Shown here in pieces: positions 1 to 5,381 of a DNA stretch of 5,381 nucleotides. The notes under the pieces are model-generated. The model saw only the letters and a program-made list of their open reading frames with translations. It was not told the origin of the DNA and ran no database searches. Position 1 is the first letter of the stretch, and every line of letters starts with the position of its first letter. The DNA lies in assembly GCA_009835515.1 (NCBI GenBank), contig VXXH01000503.1, forward strand, positions 1-5,381, written 5' to 3'. Made by a program: the position numbers and the translations under genes. The DNA is from Candidatus Poribacteria bacterium. Lineage in GTDB: Bacteria > Poribacteria > WGA-4E > WGA-3G.

Positions 1-2
1 AT

Positions 3-953
3 GCGGAAGCCTATTATGCACGCGGCGATGTGCGACTCTTGCTTAGGGACGACGGTGATTATCAAGCAGCGGATGCTGACTTTAAAACTGCTATCAAACT
101 AAATCTAAATTACCCGGAAGCTTACTACAAATTAGGTATAACACAGCATCGTCTCGGAGAATATCAAGCAGCAATTAACGCCCTTAATCAAGCTATTAAA
201 TTAAAGAATCCAGCGATTTATGCTGAAGCTTACAGAGCCAGAGCGGAGGCAAAGGAAACTTCACAGAAGAATATAGAGGCTAAAGTAGATTCTATCATCG
301 CCCACAATCATTGGGGCAATGAAGCCTACAAAAGCGGTGATTATGAAGAAGCAATTGAGCACTTTGACAAAAGTCTTGCCTTAAGCAAAAATCTTGAGCG
401 TGCCAAAAATTTTCGAGTCAGGGCATACAACCGTCTCGGCAACATAAAAGAAAAACTTGGAAGACTCAAAGCGGATTTAGCCGATTTAGAAGGCGCACGA
501 AACCTATATAAAGAAGCCATCCAAGACTATGATGAAGCCATTAAATTAGCCACCAAGAATGATCTAGCTTATTACTACACAAATAGAGGCGTGACAAAGC
601 TCCTACGCGGAGCTATTCGGGACCCCAACGAGGCGATTGAAGACTATCAAGCAGCACTTCACGATTTTAATAAAGCCCTTGAACAAAGATCAAATTTTAA
701 TTTTTCTTACCATTTTCGAGGGTCGGTGCGCTACCTACTCGGTTACGCGAAGGCGAAGCACGGACATTCAAAGGAAGCACGAAAATTGTATAAGTCGGCA
801 ATTGAAGATTTTAAGGCAGCTATTAAGTTGGATGGTGGTTACGCCGGGCACTACGGAGGTCTGGGACTTGCAAACGCTGCGCTTGGCAAAGCGAAAGCGG
901 CGATAGATGCTTTTGAAAAAGCGAAGCAACTGGAACCAGAATCTGGAAAATAA
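3..953 (+). CDS. TPR-repeat protein, 5' end missing (runs off the left edge)
   Basis: This is the C-terminal 316 codons of a tetratricopeptide-repeat protein, a fold that normally works as a protein-binding scaffold. The frame is open from base 3 without a stop, and the nine codons before the GTG at 30 (AEAYYARGD) complete the first helix of a TPR unit. GTG 30 is therefore an internal valine and the true start lies outside the window. About eight units can be read. Clear ones end in AAINALNQAIKL, EEAIEHFDKSLAL, KEAIQDYDEAIKL, KSAIEDFKAAIKLD and AAIDAFEKAKQLE. One unit (about nt 228-290) is degenerate. Three units between about nt 410 and 840 are longer than the usual 34 residues, about 44-50, because extra residues sit between the two helices. 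No signal peptide or catalytic domain is visible in this part, so what precedes the repeats is unknown. The gene is visibly more A/T-rich than mazG to the right. TPR assignment is secure; function is not. Confidence 0.9.
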   Translation, partial: AEAYYARGDVRLLLRDDGDYQAADADFKTAIKLNLNYPEAYYKLGITQHRLGEYQAAINALNQAIKLKNPAIYAEAYRARAEAKETSQKNIEAKVDSIIAHNHWGNEAYKSGDYEEAIEHFDKSLALSKNLERAKNFRVRAYNRLGNIKEKLGRLKADLADLEGARNLYKEAIQDYDEAIKLATKNDLAYYYTNRGVTKLLRGAIRDPNEAIEDYQAALHDFNKALEQRSNFNFSYHFRGSVRYLLGYAKAKHGHSKEARKLYKSAIEDFKAAIKLDGGYAGHYGGLGLANAALGKAKAAIDAFEKAKQLEPESGK

Positions 954-1005
954 ACAGGAATTACCTGACTATCGCATTTGGCTTCACAGCCTGTCCTATT
1001 CCTGT
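954..1005. repeat. Inverted repeat between convergent genes, possible weak terminator
   Basis: A perfect 8-base inverted repeat, ACAGGAAT (954-961) and ATTCCTGT (998-1005), begins directly after the TAA of the TPR gene. It encloses 36 bases, within which GGCT TCAC AGCC (980-991) forms a small inner hairpin. It lies between the 3' ends of the TPR gene and hicA, where a bidirectional terminator would be expected. The loop is long and no clean T-run follows on either strand, so an intrinsic terminator is only a weak possibility. Nothing else is apparent in the remaining bases up to 1059. Confidence 0.3.
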
Positions 1006-1059
1006 GTCTCCTCATAAGTTTCTGATACAGTTTAAAGATGGTTGTGTCGTATTGAGCAA

Positions 1060-1290
1060 TTAAACTTCGCTAAACAACCGAAAGTATTGTTCTCTGCTCA
1101 TGCCGACAGTAGGCATGTTATTTCTAATGAATGTAACAGGGATCTCGTCATAGCGAGGGATAACAACGACGCGTTCTGCATTAGGGTAGTGATAGACGAG
1201 ATGTGATCCTTTTTACCGAACATAACGGCACCCAAATTTTTCAAAAATTTTAACTTGGGCTCGCCAATCTGTTCGCAAAAGTTTTGGCAT
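1060..1290 (-). pseudogene. hicA: HicA-family mRNA interferase toxin, interrupted by an in-frame TAA
   Basis: HicA toxins are small double-stranded-RNA-binding-fold RNases that cleave mRNA and are neutralised by HicB. Reading the minus strand from ATG at 1290-1288 gives 76 residues plus a terminal TAA at 1062-1060, a typical HicA length. The start overlaps the hicB stop by one base (TAATG), with GGAG (1301-1298) seven bases upstream. Family landmarks are all present: an N-terminal helix ending FGCRYVR, then KGSH with the catalytic histidine (residue 30) followed by LVYHYP, then RVVVIPRYDEIP and a C-terminal RNNMPTVGMSREQYFRLF. Codon 26 (1215-1213), immediately before KGSH, is TAA. The same frame continues on both sides, so this is a base substitution (for example CAA to TAA, as in the common VRQKGSH), not an indel. 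No start codon follows the stop before the catalytic histidine, so reinitiation could not rebuild the active site. The toxin is therefore probably inactive, unless the stop is read through or is a sequencing error. Identity rests on motifs read by eye. Confidence 0.85.
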
Positions 1291-1574
1291 TAAAGGTCTC
1301 CAAGAGGTACGGTACGCTGATTAAATGCTACTACTTGTTTATCAAGTTGGAGGGTCGGTTGTGAAATGGTCAAATCGTAACCTGCGTCTTCTAAAAATGC
1401 TCTGAGTGTCCCTAACTTAGCTGCTTCCTCCAGCTGAATTTCGATAACTTCAAGAAGATTTTTTCGCGCTTCCTCTATACCCCTTCCGCAACTCGCAACG
1501 TCTAACTCTGGGCAATAGGCGGTGTACATATTGCCCTCTTTCCAAATTTCTTCTGTTACCACAAGATTCTTCAT
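1290..1574 (-). CDS. hicB: HicB-family antitoxin, 94 aa
   Basis: HicB antitoxins bind and block HicA and often repress their own operon. The first half has the HicB partial RNase-H-like fold: a beta strand (KNLVVTEEIWKEG), then MYTAYCPELDVASCGRG, then the helix IEEARKNLLEVIEIQLEEA. The C-terminal 40 residues show no clear helix-turn-helix or ribbon-helix-helix, so DNA binding is not evident. A longer start at 1586 exists, but that ATG lies in the Shine-Dalgarno sequence itself (ATGGAGG). GGAGG at 1584-1580 stands five bases before the ATG at 1574, which I take as the real start. The gene precedes hicA and overlaps it by one base, which suggests translational coupling; the antitoxin-first order is the reverse of the classic E. 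coli hicA-hicB order. With hicA broken, this would be an antitoxin without a working local partner. Confidence 0.85.
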   Translation of the reverse strand: MKNLVVTEEIWKEGNMYTAYCPELDVASCGRGIEEARKNLLEVIEIQLEEAAKLGTLRAFLEDAGYDLTISQPTLQLDKQVVAFNQRTVPLGDL

Positions 1575-1621
1575 CGGAGCCTCCATATCTACAAAGTCGG
1601 AATTGCTTATGGTATCACTAA

Positions 1622-1650
1622 AGTATACAGGAAAAATTTAGAAAAAGCAA
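1622..1650 (-). promoter_or_regulatory. Sigma70-like promoter for hicB-hicA
   Basis: On the minus strand a -35 box TTGCTT (1650-1645) and a -10 box TATACT (1627-1622) are separated by exactly 17 bases. Transcription would start near 1615, about 40 bases before the hicB ATG. The -10 box overlaps a short imperfect symmetry, GTAT (1612-1615) and ATAC (1625-1628) on the plus strand, which could be an operator half-site pair, though the arms are too short to be sure. Predicted by consensus match only. Confidence 0.55.
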
Positions 1651-1659
1651 GCATTCAGA

Positions 1660-1688
1660 TTGATTTTTTCGAGTAAACCTGCTATGCT
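1660..1688 (+). promoter_or_regulatory. Sigma70-like extended -10 promoter for the right-hand operon
   Basis: The -35 box TTGATT (1660-1665) and the -10 box TATGCT (1683-1688) have a 17-base spacer, and TGC directly before the -10 box makes an extended -10 element. The predicted start near 1695 leaves a leader of about 47 bases before the ATG at 1742. Its -35 box is only 9 bases from the -35 box of the minus-strand hicBA promoter, so the two polymerase sites would be mutually crowded. I see no riboswitch or attenuator in the leader. Confidence 0.55.
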
Positions 1689-1741
1689 ATTAGAAAAGAA
1701 GATTATGCCAATAAACACCTCGCGCTGATAAGGTTCACCAC

Positions 1742-2443
1742 ATGAACGTTGAACGCACTGTCCCTACACTTTTGAATCAGATTCGGGAAGAACTCCTCCC
1801 GCATATCGCCCGTTCTTCGGCAATCCAGACGACTGAGAGCTTGCAACTCTTTCGAAGTCAGCTCCACAGTCTCCACTACTACTGTGTTCGCGCGCAAATC
1901 CCTGAAGCGGTTTGCAATCGCGTAGAGATCTTGCTTGCAACGAGTGCCGATTTTTGGCGGCTTATCGCGGATAACGAGTTGGTGCTGACGAATTTGAAGG
2001 ATTTTACACGCGTTCGGACCTTCTCAGCAGAAGCGGAGGGCATAACAAACTTAGAAGAACTGCTCTCTGGCGAGGACACGCTTCGTGATGTGGTTATCAA
2101 CAGTATCGCCTTTATGCTCAATTGGAAGGCGAATACGATCTGGGTAGATTCTGCTAAGAAGGCACGCACTGCAATGGCAAAGAATTATATGCTTGAAATT
2201 CAGGATCGTATCTGGCAGTTTATTAAGGAGAGTACACCGGAGACAGAAGCAGACGATTTAGAGAAAGCCGAGCAGGTTCGCGAACGCGCGGACAGGTTAC
2301 TCGCCGTGATTTATGCCAGCGATCTACCAACGGAAGCACAGGTTACACTCCTGATGCAAATCTATACGTTGTTACTACGGCTGCAACTCGGTCAACTGAT
2401 TCTTCAATTAGAGGCACTTCAGGAGAGTGACACCGACGCATGA
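1742..2443 (+). CDS. Uncharacterised helical protein, 233 aa, first gene of operon
   Basis: I do not recognise a family. The protein reads as almost entirely alpha-helical and cytoplasmic: there is no signal peptide or convincing membrane segment. Amphipathic helices are broken by short loops (about residues 23-30, 93-110 and 164-170). Tryptophans and hydrophobics cluster at about residues 120-160 (INSIAFMLNWKANTIWVDS). A charged helix (DLEKAEQVRERADRLL, about 172-187) leads to a leucine- and glutamine-rich C-terminal stretch (TLLLRLQLGQLILQLEAL) that looks suited to packing against another helix, by oligomerisation or partner binding. No nucleotide-binding or metal motif is evident. The ATG at 1742 has a weak AAGG Shine-Dalgarno (1730-1733) eight bases upstream and lies about 47 bases behind a good promoter. 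Its TGA overlaps the next ATG (ATGA), so translation of the secreted hydrolase is probably coupled to it, hinting at a shared function. Confidence 0.8.
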   Translation: MNVERTVPTLLNQIREELLPHIARSSAIQTTESLQLFRSQLHSLHYYCVRAQIPEAVCNRVEILLATSADFWRLIADNELVLTNLKDFTRVRTFSAEAEGITNLEELLSGEDTLRDVVINSIAFMLNWKANTIWVDSAKKARTAMAKNYMLEIQDRIWQFIKESTPETEADDLEKAEQVRERADRLLAVIYASDLPTEAQVTLLMQIYTLLLRLQLGQLILQLEALQESDTDA

Positions 2444-3729
2444 GAACACACCTTTTTAGTGCAGCTTGCCATATCAAATGCCTCTGTTCCAATCATCCAC
2501 GCCGTAGGGCAAAAACCGCTTGCTTCATGGCATTCCCTCTGTTCCTATTCTGTATCTGTAATAGTGTCCTCGCCGCTGATGTGCCGATGTCAGATGCTGA
2601 ATTATTGCCCGGAAAGGAAGTACGTATCACAGCACCAAAGACAGGGAAAACTTTTCTCCTTTACATTCCCGTTGATTACACCGATAAACGTCCATTTCCG
2701 GTTATTTTTTATTACCACGGTTACCGTGGGACAGCCACAACCCGGATGTTCAGGCATATAACAAAAGGAGAAGGGTTTATCATTATCGGTATGAATTACG
2801 CAACTGACGACTATTACAAAGGACACCTCCCGCCTACCAAAACAGCACCTGAAAAGGCATTTTTTCATGAAGTTGTAGCACTTGTCTCAGCACGCCTGAA
2901 TATAGCAATGGATTATATCTTCATGGCGGGTTATAGCCAAGGCGGCTATTCGACGACCGTTCTCGGAGAACAGTTGCTGGATCGGTTAGCGGGTTTTCTT
3001 ATTCTTGGTGCTGGTAGACGCAATGTGGATACGGAACCACCGCCAGCGGAACTGATTCGCGGGCACCCGATCTTCTACGGCGCAGGCGAATTGGATGACC
3101 CACACTATCCACGCGCAAAACGCGCATCGGGGTTTTATACAGAGTGGGGGGCAGATGTGACGTTTGAGGGGTGGCCAGATGAAACACACAGTCTTTCTCC
3201 AAAATGGTCAACAAAAACGAAGATGCGAGAGTGGCTTATTGCTTATGGACCAGCGAAACAGGTTAAGTCTGGGTTTGAAAAGGCACAAATCGCTGAAAAT
3301 GACCGTAGACTCGGGGAAGCGTTCACACTTTATGCCCAAATTGCGGAGATTTTGCCTGATACGGAATTATGTCGCATAGCGAAAGAATCAGCAATACGTC
3401 TTACCACGCAAGCCGAAACCCAACTCGACCAGCTGAAAAAGGCAGGGGACAAGAAACCGTATGCTGAAGTGGTGAAGGCCTTAGAGATGTTTCGTAATAC
3501 ATATAGCAAAAGTGTTTTCGCGGCGCGTGCTACGCAACTCCTCAGTGAATTGTTGAATGCGAAGGCAGATGCATTAGAGAAACGCGCACGTGCGGCAGAA
3601 ACACAGAAAAACTATGCGCGCGCGTTGCAACTCTATGAACTCTACTTGACCTATTTCCCAGAGGCGAAACGCTACCCAGAAGTCCAGAAACACCTGAAGA
3701 ACTTGAAAAACAAAACAGGAACGAAGTAA
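2440..3729 (+). CDS. Secreted alpha/beta hydrolase (esterase-like) with C-terminal TPR-like region
   Basis: A 429-residue exported serine hydrolase. The N-terminus has a basic stretch (HPRRRAK, residues 19-25), a hydrophobic core (FMAFPLFLFCICNSVLA) and a signal-peptidase-I-like site after VLA (about Ala45); no lipobox is present. The hydrolase domain spans about 55-268: an oxyanion-type HGYRG (93-97), the nucleophile elbow GYSQGG with Ser166, a likely acid in GELDDP (Asp219 or Asp220) and His250 in DETHSLSP. This arrangement fits esterase/feruloyl-esterase or phospholipase-carboxylesterase relatives; the substrate cannot be read from sequence. Residues about 275-429 are helical TPR-like repeats, clearest in NYARALQLYELYLTYFPEAKRY. 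The start at 2440 overlaps the previous stop; AGGAG at 2421-2425 is rather far (14 bases), so coupling probably drives initiation. Met30 is an alternative start that still keeps the hydrophobic core but loses the basic region and has no Shine-Dalgarno. It likely acts outside the cytoplasm. Confidence 0.85.
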   Translation: MRTHLFSAACHIKCLCSNHPRRRAKTACFMAFPLFLFCICNSVLAADVPMSDAELLPGKEVRITAPKTGKTFLLYIPVDYTDKRPFPVIFYYHGYRGTATTRMFRHITKGEGFIIIGMNYATDDYYKGHLPPTKTAPEKAFFHEVVALVSARLNIAMDYIFMAGYSQGGYSTTVLGEQLLDRLAGFLILGAGRRNVDTEPPPAELIRGHPIFYGAGELDDPHYPRAKRASGFYTEWGADVTFEGWPDETHSLSPKWSTKTKMREWLIAYGPAKQVKSGFEKAQIAENDRRLGEAFTLYAQIAEILPDTELCRIAKESAIRLTTQAETQLDQLKKAGDKKPYAEVVKALEMFRNTYSKSVFAARATQLLSELLNAKADALEKRARAAETQKNYARALQLYELYLTYFPEAKRYPEVQKHLKNLKNKTGTK

Positions 3730-3734
3730 AGGAG
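3728..3734 (+). promoter_or_regulatory. Strong ribosome binding site of mazG overlapping the upstream stop
   Basis: AAAGGAG lies six bases before the mazG ATG, and its first two bases belong to the TAA stop of the hydrolase gene. Ribosomes finishing the hydrolase would end on top of this site. That arrangement supports one transcript and possibly coupled translation, and it fixes the mazG start. Confidence 0.75.
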
Positions 3735-3740
3735 ATCGGT

Positions 3741-4532
3741 ATGCCAAAAGATCTGTTTGAGGAACTCGTTGAGGTCATAGCGACGCTGCGAAGCGAAAAT
3801 GGATGTCCGTGGGATCGCGAGCAGACGCATGAATCGCTGAAATCTACACTTATTGAGGAAACCTACGAGACCCTTGAAGCGATTGATACGGGTGATCCAA
3901 AGAAGTTGAAAGAGGAACTCGGTGATCTGCTTTTAAACATCATGCTCCAGGCACAGATTGCAGCCGAACACGAGGATTTTGACATCTACGGTGTAATTGA
4001 GACCTTAACAGAGAAACTTATACGGCGGCATCCGCATGTCTTTGGTAATGTGGATGTTGAGGATTCGGATGAGGTCGTGAAAAACTGGGAGGCGATCAAA
4101 CGTCAAGAGGCAGGTTATGAAGATCGGAAATCCGTACTTGATGGGATTCCGAACGCACTCCCGATGCTGCTCCGCGCACAGAAGATACAGAACCGTGCAG
4201 CACGTGTCGGTTTTGATTGGGATGAACTGACCGATGTTGTTGCTAAGGTTGAGGAGGAACTTGAGGAAGTTAAAGTGAGTATCAACGCAGATGACCCAGA
4301 GGCAACAGCGATGGAGCTCGGGGACCTGTTGTTTGCTATCGTTAATCTGTGTCGTTTTATGGAGATTCAAGCGGAGGAGACATTGCGGCAGGCGAACCGA
4401 AAATTTATACAACGTTTTAAATGGATGGAAGCAGAATTAGAACGCCGCGGCACGAATTTTGAAGCACAGAACTTAGAAAGTTTAGACGCAATCTGGGAAG
4501 AAGCGAAAAAAGCCGAAGCCGACATCGATTGA
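3741..4532 (+). CDS. mazG: Nucleoside triphosphate pyrophosphohydrolase MazG
   Basis: MazG hydrolyses (d)NTPs to the monophosphate and pyrophosphate, a cytoplasmic housecleaning enzyme that in E. coli also affects the stringent response. The product is 263 residues, the same length as I recall for the E. coli protein, and carries two MazG domains. Domain 1 (about 8-125) opens with LRSENGCPWDREQTHESL, then has the metal-binding acidic helices LIEETYETLEAI (Glu39, Glu40, Glu43) and EELGDLLLNI (Glu59, Asp62), and the LIRRHPHVFG signature (93-102). Domain 2 (about 140-240) has RVGFDW, the acidic helix VEEELEEVK (170-178), MELGDLLFAIVNLCR (191-205; Glu192, Asp195) and the KFIQRF signature (222-227). 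All key acidic residues appear present, so it should be active. The start is set by AAAGGAG six bases upstream. It lies 11 bases after the hydrolase gene and 48 before the nucleotidyltransferase gene, in the same orientation. Confidence 0.97.
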   Translation: MPKDLFEELVEVIATLRSENGCPWDREQTHESLKSTLIEETYETLEAIDTGDPKKLKEELGDLLLNIMLQAQIAAEHEDFDIYGVIETLTEKLIRRHPHVFGNVDVEDSDEVVKNWEAIKRQEAGYEDRKSVLDGIPNALPMLLRAQKIQNRAARVGFDWDELTDVVAKVEEELEEVKVSINADDPEATAMELGDLLFAIVNLCRFMEIQAEETLRQANRKFIQRFKWMEAELERRGTNFEAQNLESLDAIWEEAKKAEADID

Positions 4533-4580
4533 TTCTCTCTTCACGCGAATCTTTGACTCGGACAAGAACACAGGTGAACA

Positions 4581-5369
4581 ATGATGGCAAACTCACTACT
4601 GGATCTCTTGATACAAAAATGCGAGAGCCATCCCGACTATGGACGGTACACTGAACTCTTTAACCGGTTGGATCCATCGGCACCGCCGCAGATAGAGCTT
4701 GTCCAGCGCGCTGCGCCCCCGATACTTATGCGCGGTAAGAAACTCGGCATTTTTTCTGGTTCCTTCAATCCGCTGACGCTTGCGCATACGCAGATGGTGG
4801 AGGATACTGTCGCTAAATACGAGTTAGATGAACTGCTCCTACTTCTTGCAAAAGCGAACGTAGATAAATCGGTGTTCGGTTTACCCCTTGCTGCGCGACT
4901 CCTGACAGTCAGAAAATACGCGGAGAGTCAACAAGCGTTTTCTGTCGGTGTATCAAGCCACGGGAGGTATATTGATAAAGTCGTCGCCTTAAAATCTATA
5001 TTCCCACCGGACACTGAATTCCATTTTATTGTCGGGTATGATACCCTCGTCAGGATCTTTGACACAAAATACTACACCGATTTCCATGCTGAATTGCAAG
5101 AGGTGTTTGCGTCGGCTCGCTTTATCGTTGCGAACCGGGCAGAGGCGGATATTCAGACAATAGCGTCCTTCATGGCACAATCAAACATTCGCCAGTATGC
5201 TGCTTACGTTTCAAGCCTTCTGTTGCCAGATGTTTATGCCTATATGTCCTCAACGGAGGTACGTGAATTGTTAGCGCGCGGCGAAGCGATTGAACACCTT
5301 GTACCGCCAAGTATCCTTACGATGCTTGATGTATGCCCCTCTAACAATAAAAAAGCACACATCGGGTGA
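4581..5369 (+). CDS. Nicotinate/nicotinamide-nucleotide adenylyltransferase-like protein
   Basis: A Rossmann-fold nucleotidyltransferase of the cytidylyltransferase/NMN-adenylyltransferase superfamily, which join a mononucleotide to AMP or CMP from a triphosphate. The core begins at about residue 54: GIFSGSFNPLTLAH (57-69, phosphate-binding loop with Thr66 and His69), LAKANVDKSVFG (89-100), FIVGYDTLVRIFDTKYY (149-165) and MSSTEVRELL (222-231), matching the family's ISSTxxR triphosphate site. The first histidine of the common HxGH motif is threonine, as in eukaryotic NMN adenylyltransferases (FNPITxxH), so this is a known variant and not damage. About 50 residues precede the core, longer than in typical bacterial NadD (around 200 aa). 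NAD synthesis is the most likely role, but substrate is not certain, so I give no symbol. Two adjacent ATGs (4581 and 4584) follow AGGTGA (4572-4577); the second has the better spacing. It is probably the last gene of the operon seen here; only 12 bases follow its stop. Confidence 0.85.
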   Translation: MMANSLLDLLIQKCESHPDYGRYTELFNRLDPSAPPQIELVQRAAPPILMRGKKLGIFSGSFNPLTLAHTQMVEDTVAKYELDELLLLLAKANVDKSVFGLPLAARLLTVRKYAESQQAFSVGVSSHGRYIDKVVALKSIFPPDTEFHFIVGYDTLVRIFDTKYYTDFHAELQEVFASARFIVANRAEADIQTIASFMAQSNIRQYAAYVSSLLLPDVYAYMSSTEVRELLARGEAIEHLVPPSILTMLDVCPSNNKKAHIG

Positions 5370-5381
5370 AATCATATCAAT

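Noticed and set aside
1099..1117. Inverted repeat CATGCC-GACAGTA-GGCATG
   Set aside because: It lies inside the hicA frame and is explained by the codons of the conserved NMPTVGM segment; no regulatory role needed.
1231..1259. A/T-rich hairpin-like stretch with CCCAA and TTGGG ends and runs of A and T
   Set aside because: It is within hicA codons 11-20 (AQVKIFEKFG). The runs could have suggested a frameshift, but the frame is continuous, so there is no slippage to explain.
1060..1574. Mobile element origin of the toxin-antitoxin module
   Set aside because: No terminal inverted repeats, target duplications, transposase or integrase remnants are visible around the module.
1703..1897. Minus-strand open frame facing the operon start
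   Set aside because: It overlaps the promoter leader and the 5' end of the 233-aa gene, has no recognisable motif, and looks like a shadow frame.
2602..2868. Minus-strand 88-codon frame within the hydrolase gene, and other antisense frames nearby (2986-3214)
   Set aside because: Opposite the conserved hydrolase domain, with no RBS or family motif; shadow frames.
4005..4412. 135-codon minus-strand open frame within mazG
   Set aside because: Antisense shadow of a clearly conserved mazG; its translation is rich in Cys, His and Leu and resembles no protein family.
4533..4580. Possible terminator or promoter between mazG and the adenylyltransferase-like gene
   Set aside because: No stem followed by a T-run and no convincing -35/-10 pair in these 48 bases; co-transcription is the simpler reading.

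Overview
The window looks like ordinary bacterial chromosome of intermediate G+C. It has short intergenic gaps, AGGAG-type ribosome binding sites, sigma70-like promoters, ATG starts and housekeeping enzymes. Secreted hydrolases and long-period TPR proteins of this style are common in uncultured environmental phyla such as Poribacteria and Planctomycetes-like bacteria. That placement is an impression from protein style only; there is no rRNA or marker gene here to test it.

Left part (1-1060): the 3' part of a TPR-repeat protein on the plus strand, whose frame runs off the left edge. It converges on a minus-strand hicB-hicA toxin-antitoxin module (1060-1574). The HicB antitoxin is intact. The HicA toxin frame, too short for simple ORF callers, is readable over its full 76 residues except for one in-frame TAA at codon 26, just before the catalytic KGSH motif. 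This is the most notable observation in the window: an intact antitoxin next to a toxin apparently silenced by a single nonsense change.

Middle (1575-1741): a compact divergent control region. A minus-strand promoter (for hicBA) and a plus-strand extended -10 promoter (for the operon to the right) stand back to back, with only 9 bases between their -35 boxes.

Right part (1742-5369): a probable four-gene plus-strand operon. Gene 1 is a helical protein of unknown function. It overlaps by 4 bases (ATGA) with gene 2, a secreted alpha/beta hydrolase carrying a C-terminal TPR-like helical region. After 11 bases comes gene 3, full-length MazG nucleoside triphosphate pyrophosphohydrolase, and after 48 bases gene 4, a nicotinate/nicotinamide-nucleotide-adenylyltransferase-like enzyme with an N-terminal extension. 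MazG and the last gene both act on nucleotides and fit a shared role in nucleotide housekeeping or NAD metabolism. The first two genes have no obvious tie to that role.

I found no rRNA, tRNA, CRISPR array, insertion sequence or riboswitch. I see no clear evidence of a wholly new system. The broken HicA, the divergent promoter pair and the uncharacterised gene 1-gene 2 pair are the places to look.
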